From Streptomyces sclerotialus (lineage in GTDB: Bacteria > Actinomycetota > Actinomycetes > Streptomycetales > Streptomycetaceae): 64,000 nt of DNA. How positions within the stretch are numbered: the stretch's first letter is position 1; each line of letters starts with the position of its first letter. Positions 39,669-50,224 of this stretch are shown piece after piece. Below the pieces are notes generated by a model, which saw nothing but the letters and a program-made list of their open reading frames with translations, ran no database searches and was not told the origin of the DNA. The stretch covers positions 7,254,001-7,318,000 of the forward strand of contig NZ_JBFOHP010000002.1 of assembly GCF_040907265.1 (NCBI RefSeq), in the 5' to 3' direction. The translations under genes were made by a program, and so were the position numbers.

Positions 39669-40615
39669 TGAGTGGTACGACCGGTATACCTATACCTTTC
39701 TTGCCACGTACATCGCCGCGCAGATCTTTCCCAAGAGCGCGACGAATTCGCCGGTGCCGTTGCTGTCGACGTTCGCGGTCTTCGCGGTGGGGTTCTTCAT
39801 GCGGCCCGTCGGCGGGCTGCTGATGGGTGGCAGCAGCCTGCTGGTGGGCCTGACGCCGACGTACGCCGCCGCCGGCGTCCTCGCGCCGGTCGTCCTGGTC
39901 CTGGCCCGGCTGCTGCAAGGGCTGTCGGTGGGCGGGGAGTTCGCCGCCTCGACCACGTTCCTCGTGGAGTCGGCCGGGCCCGGCCGGCGGGGGCTCTTCT
40001 CCAGCTTCCAGTACGTCTCGACGACCATCGGCCAGCTCGTCACGTCCGGCGTCGCGGTGCTCCTCGTCGCCAATCTCGCGCCCGCCGCCATGGACGGCTG
40101 GGGCTGGCGGGTCCCCTTCGTACTGGGCGCGCTCCTGAGCCTGGTGGGCTTCTGGGTCCGGCGCGGCGCGGAGGAGACGCGAAGTGAGGAGCAGGCGAAG
40201 GCACCGCGCCCCGGCCTCTTCGAGGCGCTGCGCCGGCATCCGCGCGAGTCGCTGCTGTTCTGTGGGATCACCGCGGGCGGGACGCTCGCGTACTACACAT
40301 GGACCTCATATCTGCCGACGTACGCCGAGCTCAACGCCGGTGTGGCGAAGGCGGACGCGCTGCTGGCGGGCACCCTGTCGCTGCTGTTCTTCGCCGTTCT
40401 CCAGCCCGTCGCGGGCATGGTGTCCGACCGTTTCGGGCGCAAGCCGCTGCTGCTGATGTTCGGGATCGGCTTCGCGCTGCTGAGCGTGCCGCTGCTCCGC
40501 GCGCTCGACGACTCCTTCGTCACGCTGTTCAAGGACCTCGGCCAGGCCGGCCTCTTCCCCGTGTACGTGGCCGTGCTGTGCCTGGTCTCCTCCGCCGTCT
40601 ACCTCCGTCACCACC
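39669..40615 (+). pseudogene. Second, deleted copy of the MFS transporter
   Basis: This stretch is closely similar at DNA level to the MFS gene at 30917-32221 but starts only at the first helix (EWYDRYTYTF), with no usable start codon there. It lacks 60 bp that carry the loop 2-3 motif GAVADRRGRR, and lacks 168 bp corresponding to about 56 residues near helices 10-11. Both losses are in frame and lie between short direct repeats present in the complete copy. Similarity ends after SSAVYLR, and the frame then runs on to 40689 in unrelated sequence. Synonymous differences show it is not a very recent copy. Confidence 0.85.
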
Positions 40616-40689
40616 GACGTGAGCACGGCATCCGGCGGGACGCAGGGGCCCGGTGCCTCCAAGATGCCTGCGTACTACAAGTGTTGTAA

Positions 40690-40899
40690 CTTTCACGCAA
40701 TACTTTCGAGAGCGTGGCCGAAATTATTGCGCACAAAGCGTTGACCGGACTCCGTCAAGCGCCCCATTATTCCTAAGCCCGAAGCTCCGACCGTTGTTCG
40801 GTATTTCGGCCAAGCTTTGGGCTGGTCCGGCCTGGGCCGTACAGCCGGCCAATCCCGCTTCACCGCATGCGCACCAGTCGAGCCGCTATGGAGTTGCCC
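40690..40899. promoter_or_regulatory. Intergenic region upstream of the xylan-degradation genes
   Basis: A lower-GC segment between the MFS relic and the arabinofuranosidase gene. It contains ACTTTC twice (near 40688 and 40702), CTTTCGAGAG, CCGAAATTATTG and TTGACC at 40740, so a promoter is likely here. No perfect GAAA/TTTC-type xylanase operator palindrome was found. Confidence 0.35.
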
Positions 40900-44069
<3,170 letters not shown>

Positions 44070-44076
44070 AGCCGGC

Positions 44077-44105
44077 CGGGCCCGGCGGCCTCTTCGCCGG
44101 GCCCG
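44077..44105. terminator. Terminator hairpin after the xylan genes
   Basis: CGGGCCCGGCG (44077-44087) pairs perfectly with CGCCGGGCCCG (44095-44105) around a 7-nt loop, 8 bp after the xylanase stop codon. Confidence 0.85.
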
Positions 44106-44271
44106 CGTCCGTACGCAACGTGTGGCCGTTCGTGGTCCGCGCACGATCGAGGGCAAACGCGGGGCATCGTCGGTCGGCGAGGAGGGCCTCTTCCTCCGGG
44201 GCGGCGACGGCGTCGACGGCGGCGACGGCGTCGACCTGAGCACTTGTGTCATGTACTCGCGGGCGAGGATT

Positions 44272-44532
44272 TCAAGCGAACGGGTCGCCCGCCACCCCGC
44301 TGAGGCGGACCAGCCCGGGCCCGCCCTCGTCGGTGACGCGCACGTACAGCGTGTAGGCCGAGCCCGTCTCCTCCGCCTTGACGTGCGCCCAGGCCAGGAC
44401 CTCCTCGACGTCGGCGCCGGTCACCTCGTAGTCGTCCGACGCGTTCGCCGACCCGTCCCAGAAGTACGCCCGGTAGGTGGCGGCGTCCTGCTCCCAGGTG
44501 GTGTCTCGCGGATCCACTCCTCGTACGTGCAT
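44272..44532 (-). CDS. Small hypothetical protein
   Basis: An 86-aa protein opening MHVRGVDPRDTTWEQDAAT and continuing YRAYFWDGS, DYEVTGADVEEVLAWAH and YTLYVRVTDEGGPGLVRLSG. It has no signal or membrane segment. I have the impression of similar small Streptomyces proteins but know no function. The ATG at 44532 is picked because the longer in-frame extension is low-quality sequence. The alternating pattern suggests a compact alpha/beta fold. Confidence 0.7.
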   Translation of the reverse strand: MHVRGVDPRDTTWEQDAATYRAYFWDGSANASDDYEVTGADVEEVLAWAHVKAEETGSAYTLYVRVTDEGGPGLVRLSGVAGDPFA

Positions 44533-44740
44533 GGGCTGACCGTAACGGCCGGACCTGCCGACAGGCGGTCCGCCGACGTGGCTACGCGACAGCGGCCCGG
44601 CGTTGGGTGACAGGTGTCGTCCGAGGCCTGCCGGGAACGGGAAGGGCATTGATCGTTTGCCGTATCCCGGACCAACCTCCGTTTCGACCATCTACGCGGG
44701 GCTGTGACCTGGCCCACCGTTATGTGAAACAGGGGGAAGT

Positions 44741-45202
44741 GTGCGTAATTCGCTCAGGGCGATTGCCGTTTCAGCTACCTGCCTCGTCATGGCCGGCGGT
44801 CTGAGTGCCGGCCCCGCGGTGGCCGACAGCCACCGTGCGGCTGACGCACGGAAGTTCGTTTGCAAGGCGTCGGCTGACAGGCCGCACTGGTCCAAGGGGG
44901 CCAAGAGCGTCATTTACAAGATCCGCGTCGAGTGCGCCGGCAGCGAGCCGACCATCAAGGTCCATTGCAAGGGCCGGTTGGCCTATTCCACCGGCGGGTC
45001 CCCTTCGACGGCCGCGACGTCGAGTGAGACACGCACGGTCAAGACGGACGGCACGAAGACGACCTTCTGTACACCTGAGGCGGGTGGGAAGAAGGTGGAC
45101 TGGTCGGGCACATTCCAGAGTTCGACGCACTGCACCAGCCCGGGCACCAGCGTCGAAATCGGCGACGCCACGACACCCGCGGTCCCGGTGAAGGTCCCGT
45201 AG
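44741..45202 (+). CDS. Small secreted cysteine-containing protein, unknown
   Basis: A 153-aa protein with a clear signal peptide (IAVSATCLVMAGGLSAGPAVA, cleavage near residue 29). The mature part has five cysteines (FVCK, VECAG, VHCKG, TFCTP, THCTS) and many Thr/Ser/Lys residues, suggesting a disulfide-bonded extracellular beta protein. GTG start with AGGGGGAAGT directly upstream. I do not recognise a family. It stands alone between convergent genes. Confidence 0.7.
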   Translation: MRNSLRAIAVSATCLVMAGGLSAGPAVADSHRAADARKFVCKASADRPHWSKGAKSVIYKIRVECAGSEPTIKVHCKGRLAYSTGGSPSTAATSSETRTVKTDGTKTTFCTPEAGGKKVDWSGTFQSSTHCTSPGTSVEIGDATTPAVPVKVP

Positions 45203-45288
45203 GGGATCGGGGGGGCGCCCTGGTCCTGCCGGGAACAGCCGCTCCCGTGTTCGCGTGTTCGTCGCCGGGTGCGTGCGCCGGGGCCGGT

Positions 45289-46362
45289 TCAGCCGAGGTC
45301 TTCGCCCAGGGCGGCGATCGCGGACGCGTCATGACCGGCGGCGCGGAGCGGGGCACGGACGTCGCGGTCCAGGTCGGGCAGGTAGCCGAAGAGGACGTCG
45401 GCGGGGCCGTGGATCTCCACCCGGCCGAGCGCCGCGGGCAGCAGCAGCGTCTCGGCCCGCCCGAGCGGCTCGCTCCCGCCTTCGTACGCCACGGTCACCG
45501 GCGGTCCGGCGTTGCTCAGCACCACGGCGGTGCCGAACGCGCGGACCAGCGGCGCCGAGGCCCCCGCGGCCCGCTTCCGCCACCGCTCCAGTGCGAAGTA
45601 CGGGCCCGCACAGAGCATCCGGGCCTCCGTACCGCCGGGCGACGGGAGCCGCAGCCCCGGATGGAAGTCCGGCCGGGGGTCCGGCCGCCACTCCGCGAGC
45701 AGCGCCTCGATGTTGGCCCGCCACTCGGCGTCGTCGAGCGGCGTACCGTCCTCCATCCGGTGCCGCATCGCGTGCTGCTGGAGGTCCGAGGTCTGCTCGA
45801 TCTCGTACACCAGCGTGTCGGGCCCGAAGCTGTGCACCGTCCCGGCCGGTACGTACAGGGTGTCGCCCGCGCGCACCGGCAGCCGCCGCAGCACCGCCTC
45901 GAAGTCCTGGTCGAGCAGTGCCTGCCGCAGCCGCTCGTGATCCACCCCGGGGCGCACCCCCGCGTACGCCGTGGCGCCGGGCGGGGCGTCCAGGATGTGC
46001 CACGCCTCGGTCTTGCCGTTCGGCTCGCCCTCGCGGTCCCGGGCCGCGGTGTCGTCGGGGTGCAGATGGACCGGGAGCGGGCGGTGGGCGTCGATGAATT
46101 TGGTCAGCAGCGGGAAGTGGGGGCCGCGCCAGTCCCGGCCGACCAGCTCCTCGGGATGTGCCAGGGTCAGCTCTCGCAGGGTCCACCCGGCCAGCGCTCC
46201 GTTCCCGATCCGCGCGCCTTCTCCGGTCACGTCGCTGACCTCCCAGGTCTCCGCGACGGGCCCTTCGGGCAGCCCGCCGCGCCCGAGCCGGTCGGGGATG
46301 GCGCGGCCGCCGAAGACGTGCTGCTTCACGGGCGTGGTCAGTCGCAGTGGGTACCAGTCCAT
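45289..46362 (-). CDS. manA: Mannose-6-phosphate isomerase, class I type
   Basis: A 357-aa cupin enzyme interconverting mannose-6-phosphate and fructose-6-phosphate. The zinc ligands are seen in PVHLHPDD, KTEAWHIL and YVPAGTVHSFG. Relatives of this shorter type resemble B. subtilis ManA. It supplies mannose units for glycans or sends mannose into glycolysis. ATG at 46362 has no strong ribosome site. Standing alone here, away from the usual manA/mannosyl genes, it may be a second copy with a specialised role. Confidence 0.88.
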   Translation of the reverse strand: MDWYPLRLTTPVKQHVFGGRAIPDRLGRGGLPEGPVAETWEVSDVTGEGARIGNGALAGWTLRELTLAHPEELVGRDWRGPHFPLLTKFIDAHRPLPVHLHPDDTAARDREGEPNGKTEAWHILDAPPGATAYAGVRPGVDHERLRQALLDQDFEAVLRRLPVRAGDTLYVPAGTVHSFGPDTLVYEIEQTSDLQQHAMRHRMEDGTPLDDAEWRANIEALLAEWRPDPRPDFHPGLRLPSPGGTEARMLCAGPYFALERWRKRAAGASAPLVRAFGTAVVLSNAGPPVTVAYEGGSEPLGRAETLLLPAALGRVEIHGPADVLFGYLPDLDRDVRAPLRAAGHDASAIAALGEDLG

Positions 46363-46495
46363 GCGGCCAGTGTCACGCCACGCATCGGAGTGTGCATCGC
46401 GGAAAGGCGCGTCAGGAGCCCGGCACGGCGAATTCCGGCATTGCGGGCGGCCCGCCGCATTTCTAGGCTGCCGCCATCGGAAATCGGAGGGGGCG

Positions 46496-46834
46496 GTGGC
46501 CGTGTTCGTGGTCCAGCGTTATTTTCTGTGGGTGCGGGGGAGCACGACGGCTTCCGTGACGATCGGTCTCGATCCCGATCGCAGGTATCTCGTCACCGGC
46601 GCGCTCTGCGCGAAAACCGGCGCTGCCTACGGCCAGGTGTACATCTCGGCGGTGTGCCATGTGATGCCCGACGGCTCGGTCCGGTGCACCGTGCGGGACG
46701 ACAGCGATCCGGTGACGAACATCAGCACGCTCGACGCCGGTCAGCGGTTGAAGAGCGCGACGCAAGTGACGATGAAGCTGCGCGGCGACGGTGGTGGCCA
46801 CCGGGCCGAAGGAGTCGTCTACGACATCACCTGA
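46496..46834 (+). CDS. Hypothetical protein
   Basis: A 112-aa protein with no signal peptide, starting VAVFVVQRYFLWVRGSTTAS with a strand-rich middle (YLVTGALCAKTGAAYGQVYI). GTG at 46496 with GGAGGGG upstream. Function unknown. It ends one base before a 14-bp tandem repeat, and the next gene (another unknown) lies 82 bp on, so the two may form a unit. Confidence 0.6.
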   Translation: MAVFVVQRYFLWVRGSTTASVTIGLDPDRRYLVTGALCAKTGAAYGQVYISAVCHVMPDGSVRCTVRDDSDPVTNISTLDAGQRLKSATQVTMKLRGDGGGHRAEGVVYDIT

Positions 46835-46835
46835 G

Positions 46836-46877
46836 GACGGGATTCCAGGGACGGAATTCCAGGGACGGGATTCCAGG
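46836..46877 (+). repeat. 14-bp x 3 tandem repeat after a stop codon
   Basis: Three copies of GACGGGATTCCAGG (the middle one with GGAATTCC) begin right after the TGA of the gene before. A diverged fourth follows. Confidence 0.88.
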
Positions 46878-46916
46878 GACGGGCTCACAGGGGCGAAATT
46901 TCAGGGGAGGACGCGC

Positions 46917-47234
46917 GTGAGGAAAACGGTCAGTTATGTCGTGTATGACGAGAACACCGGCGCTGTCGTTCACCTGCACGCCGAACCGATCGGACTGGAG
47001 AGTTCTCCGGAGGAAATTCTGCGGCTCGCCGACCCGGGCCGGCAGCGGCAGAACCTGAAAGTGCTGAAAATGCCGGCGGACGCACCGGCCGCCGCGTCGA
47101 TGCACGTCGTCGACGAGCGGATCGTCTTCGAGACCGCCGGCGGGGCCGAGCGCTGGGAAGCGGCGGCCGCGGGCGCGGGCGTCACCGACGACTCCCCGGA
47201 GGACACGGCGGAGCGCCGCTACGAGACCCGGTGA
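46917..47234 (+). CDS. Hypothetical protein
   Basis: A 105-aa acidic protein beginning VRKTVSYVVYDENTGAVVHL with SSPEEILRLADPGRQ and a C-terminal tail rich in Ala, Glu and Asp. GTG at 46917 with GGGGAGG upstream. No signal or membrane segment and no recognised family. Possibly co-transcribed with the unknown gene before it. Confidence 0.6.
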   Translation: MRKTVSYVVYDENTGAVVHLHAEPIGLESSPEEILRLADPGRQRQNLKVLKMPADAPAAASMHVVDERIVFETAGGAERWEAAAAGAGVTDDSPEDTAERRYETR

Positions 47235-47250
47235 CGGCCACCGCCCGCCC

Positions 47251-47279
47251 TGTCGGCGACGCCCCCGGCGCCGCCGACA
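47251..47279. terminator. Hairpin TGTCGGCG/CGCCGACA
   Basis: Perfect 8-bp arms (47251-47258 and 47272-47279), 17 bp after the stop codon of the unknown gene and 83 bp before the acyltransferase start. A modest terminator candidate. Confidence 0.5.
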
Positions 47280-47361
47280 CGTTCGGAGTCCATTCGACGC
47301 CGGACCTCATCGGCCCCTAGGGTCGCAGCGGCGGAGCCGTGGTCGTTGCCGAGGAGGTCAC

Positions 47362-48477
47362 GTGGGACAGCGCTCGCCGGGCGGACAGGGGACGGGCCGC
47401 GATCCGTTCTTCGACAACGCGAAGCTGCTGGCCATGGTGCTGGTCGTGGCCGGACACGCCTGGCAGCCGCTCAAGGACAGCCACGCCGTCTGGTCGGCCT
47501 ACCTGTTCCTGTACATGTTCCACATGCCGCTGTTCATCATGATCTCCGGCTACTTCTCGCGGAGCTTCGTCCTCAAGCCCGAGCAGGGCAAGCGGCTCCT
47601 CACCGGCGTCGCCGTGCCCTACCTCGTCTTCGAGACCGCGTACACGCTGTACGGCAACGCCGTCGACGGCCGGGACAACGACCTCAGCCTGCTCTCCCCG
47701 TGGTACCTCACCTGGTTCCTCGCGGCGCTCTTCGTGTGGCGGCTCACGGCGCCCCTGTGGCGGGTCATGCGCTGGTACGTCTCCGTCGGGCTCGCCTTCG
47801 CCGTCGCGCTGATCGGCGCGGCCACCTCCGTGAGCGGCATCCTCAACCTGGACCGGGTCCTGCAGTTCCTGCCCTTCTTCGTGATCGGTCTCGTGCTGCG
47901 CCCCGAGCACTGGCAGCTGCTGCGGGCGAGGTGGGTACGGATCGCCGCCGTACCGGTGCTGGCGGGTGGCGCCGCGGTGGCGTACTGGGCCAAGGGCCGG
48001 ATGACGGCGCAGTGGGCCATGCACAACCACAGCTGGGGCGAACTGCACGTCTCCTGGCCGGTCGGCGTGGCGATGGTGCTGGGCACGACGGCCTGCTCGC
48101 TGATCCTCTCGGCCGCGTTCCTGGCGCTGGTACCGCGCCGCCGCACGTGGTTCACCTCGCTCGGCGCCGGCACGCTCTGCGCCTACCTGCTGCACGGCTT
48201 CTTCGTGCGCACCGCGGCCTGGAAGGGCTGGTTCGACGCGGAGTTCTGGCACACCCCGGCCGGTGAACTGGCCGTCACCGCCTTCGGTATCGCCCTCGCG
48301 CTGGCGCTCACCTCGTACCCCGTGCGCCGGTTCTTCCGCCCGGTCATGGAACCCCGGATGGACTGGGCCTTCCGTATGCCGCTCACCAGCCGCCCGAAGA
48401 CCGGCCGGCCGCCCGGGGAGGCCCCGGTGCCGGCCGCGGGCGCCACCGCCGCCACGAGCCGCAGCACCGGAGGCTGA
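47362..48477 (+). CDS. Membrane acyltransferase (acyltransferase-3 family)
   Basis: A 371-aa protein with about ten hydrophobic segments. It opens with RDPFFDNAKLLAMVLVVAGHAWQ, the family's D..K and His motif in the first helix, then FLYMFHMPLFIMISGYF and LTWFLAALFVWRL. Such enzymes move acetyl or other acyl groups onto sugars or lipids at the membrane. GTG start after GAGGAGGTCAC. The C-terminal tail is Pro/Ala-rich. The acceptor cannot be told from context. Confidence 0.88.
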   Translation: MGQRSPGGQGTGRDPFFDNAKLLAMVLVVAGHAWQPLKDSHAVWSAYLFLYMFHMPLFIMISGYFSRSFVLKPEQGKRLLTGVAVPYLVFETAYTLYGNAVDGRDNDLSLLSPWYLTWFLAALFVWRLTAPLWRVMRWYVSVGLAFAVALIGAATSVSGILNLDRVLQFLPFFVIGLVLRPEHWQLLRARWVRIAAVPVLAGGAAVAYWAKGRMTAQWAMHNHSWGELHVSWPVGVAMVLGTTACSLILSAAFLALVPRRRTWFTSLGAGTLCAYLLHGFFVRTAAWKGWFDAEFWHTPAGELAVTAFGIALALALTSYPVRRFFRPVMEPRMDWAFRMPLTSRPKTGRPPGEAPVPAAGATAATSRSTGG

Positions 48478-48560
48478 GCTCGCGGTGGGCGGGCGGTTGC
48501 CGGACGTACCGCTGTGCGGGCACCCACCCCCGTCCTGTTCCGGGCACTGACGAAGCGTGC

Positions 48561-49382
48561 CTATCCGGCGCTGTCGCTGTGGGCGGCGCCGTCCCCGCCC
48601 GGAGGACCGGGCACGTCCCGTCCCAGACCTCGGCGGATCGCGATCTCCACGGGTGAGTACGCGCCGTCGGCCCGCTCCAGTTCGTACGGCGCGGCGGGCA
48701 TCAGCGGCGGCTGGGCCATGAAGCGCGGCCGCTTCCCGTGATGCGGCTGGGCCGCGTGCACCAGGAACGGGTGGCACAGGAAGACGTCGCCCGGGGATCC
48801 GGTGGCGAGGGCGAGCGGCCGGTGGTCGGACGCCGCCACCAGATCGGGCGCAAGGGTCAGCCCGCCGGCCCCGTCCTCCCCGTACTTCTCCAGCACCTTG
48901 GGCACGTCGAGGTGGGAGCCGACCCGGATGCGGGTCGGGGCGTCCTCCTCGCCGACCTCGCTGAACAGGAACAGCATCAGCAGCGCCCGGCCCCGGGAGC
49001 GCAGATTGGTGAAGTACCAGCTCTCGCCCTCCGGCAGATAGCTTCCCTCGATGTGCCAGCCCGCGTCGTCCGGCTCCTCCTCGTGCGGGAAGCGCAGCGG
49101 GAACGTGCCCAGCGAGTAACGCGGCTCCCAGCGCCCCGCGCCGACGAGCAGGTCGTACGCGCGGTGCAGGTCCGGTGAGTTGGGGGCGGCGGCGAACGGG
49201 CCTTGCGCCAGGCCGGCCACCCAGTGCACGGGCTGCGTCCACGTCGTCGGATCGTCCGGGGCGACGCCCGTCTCCCGCCACAGCAGCCGTGCGCAGTCCG
49301 CGGCCACGCGCGGCGCGACGGCGCCCTCCAGCTTCACGAAGCCGTCGCGGAGGAAGCGGGATACCAAGGTCGTGTCATCCAT
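48561..49382 (-). CDS. Phytanoyl-CoA dioxygenase family protein
   Basis: A 273-aa Fe(II)/2-oxoglutarate-type oxygenase fold. Opening FLRDGFVKLEGAVAP is the usual entry to the family; the metal-site pair is WHIEGSYLP (H-x-E instead of the more common H-x-D) and the distal His in FLCHPFLVHAAQPHHG, with Arg-containing KRPRFMAQPP after it. It would hydroxylate a small molecule. ATG 49382 is chosen over one 13 codons upstream. The 0.3-kb gap to the Asp23 gene shows no gene. Confidence 0.85.
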   Translation of the reverse strand: MDDTTLVSRFLRDGFVKLEGAVAPRVAADCARLLWRETGVAPDDPTTWTQPVHWVAGLAQGPFAAAPNSPDLHRAYDLLVGAGRWEPRYSLGTFPLRFPHEEEPDDAGWHIEGSYLPEGESWYFTNLRSRGRALLMLFLFSEVGEEDAPTRIRVGSHLDVPKVLEKYGEDGAGGLTLAPDLVAASDHRPLALATGSPGDVFLCHPFLVHAAQPHHGKRPRFMAQPPLMPAAPYELERADGAYSPVEIAIRRGLGRDVPGPPGGDGAAHSDSAG

Positions 49383-49679
49383 GCCCCCATCGTGCGGCGG
49401 CACCGGGTCCGGGCGCCCCACATTTCCCGCACCGGCTTTGTCGGGCGTTCACCGAGCCCGTCCGGTCCCAGGCGCGGGGCCGGGTGCACCCGCGGCCGGC
49501 CCACCGCTCGGCCCGGCTCGCCCTGGGGGCGTGACGCGGCCCGGCGAGCTTCCGGCGGACCGTGACGGACGCGGAGAAACGTGCCGGGGGACCGCGTGAC
49601 GAAACCGGCGCGGGCGGGTCCAAGCGGACGAGAGCAGGTGGCGACCACCGGAGCGGACCTGCCCGACCGAGGAGACCCC

Positions 49680-50201
49680 ATGACGACGCAGCAGCCCAGC
49701 GCTTCCAAGAAGAGTGCCGCTTCCGCGAAGAGCGGCACCGGAGCCGGGAACACCGGAGCCGGGAACACCACCGTCAGCGGCGGGGCCACGGGCGTCGACC
49801 AGCCCGCGGCGACGCGTGGCAGGACCTCCATCGCGGATGTCGTCGTCGTCAAGATCGCCGGCATGGCGGCGCGGGAGATCCCCGGCGTGTACGACATGGG
49901 CGGCGGGTTCTCGCGCACCTTCGGCGCCGTCCGCGACCGGGTGCCCGGCGGTCGCCCGAACGTCGGCCGTGGCGTGAAGGTCGAGGTGGGCGAGCGGCAG
50001 ACGGCCATCGATCTGGACCTGGTCGTGGAGTACGGCGTGCCGATCACGGACGTGGCCCGTGACGTGCGGGAGAACGTCATCGCCGCCGTGGAGCGCATCA
50101 CCGGCCTGGAGGTCGTCGAGGTGAACATCGACGTCGACGACGTCCATCTGATCGAGGACGACGCCACCGGGTCAGCGGCGGCCGAGCCGCGCGTGGAATG
50201 A
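49680..50201 (+). CDS. Asp23/Gls24 family envelope stress protein
   Basis: A 173-aa protein. About 60 residues of Ala/Ser/Gly-rich leader (TTQQPSASKKSAASAKSG) precede the Asp23 domain: TSIADVVVVKIAGMAAREIPGVYDMGG, VGERQTAIDLDLVVEYGVPI, VRENVIAAVERITGLEVVEVNIDV. These cytoplasmic proteins sit at the membrane and relate to envelope stress; Streptomyces often has several. GAGGAGACCCC precedes the ATG. It is convergent with the FUSC gene with only 23 bp between. Confidence 0.9.
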   Translation: MTTQQPSASKKSAASAKSGTGAGNTGAGNTTVSGGATGVDQPAATRGRTSIADVVVVKIAGMAAREIPGVYDMGGGFSRTFGAVRDRVPGGRPNVGRGVKVEVGERQTAIDLDLVVEYGVPITDVARDVRENVIAAVERITGLEVVEVNIDVDDVHLIEDDATGSAAAEPRVE

Positions 50202-50224
50202 GACCCGCGCCCGCCTGCCGGGCC

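Noticed and set aside
32222..40690. An intact composite transposon or integrative element
   Set aside because: Both transposase genes are broken, no terminal inverted repeats, integrase or tRNA attachment site was seen, and the flanking MFS copies are not insertion sequences.
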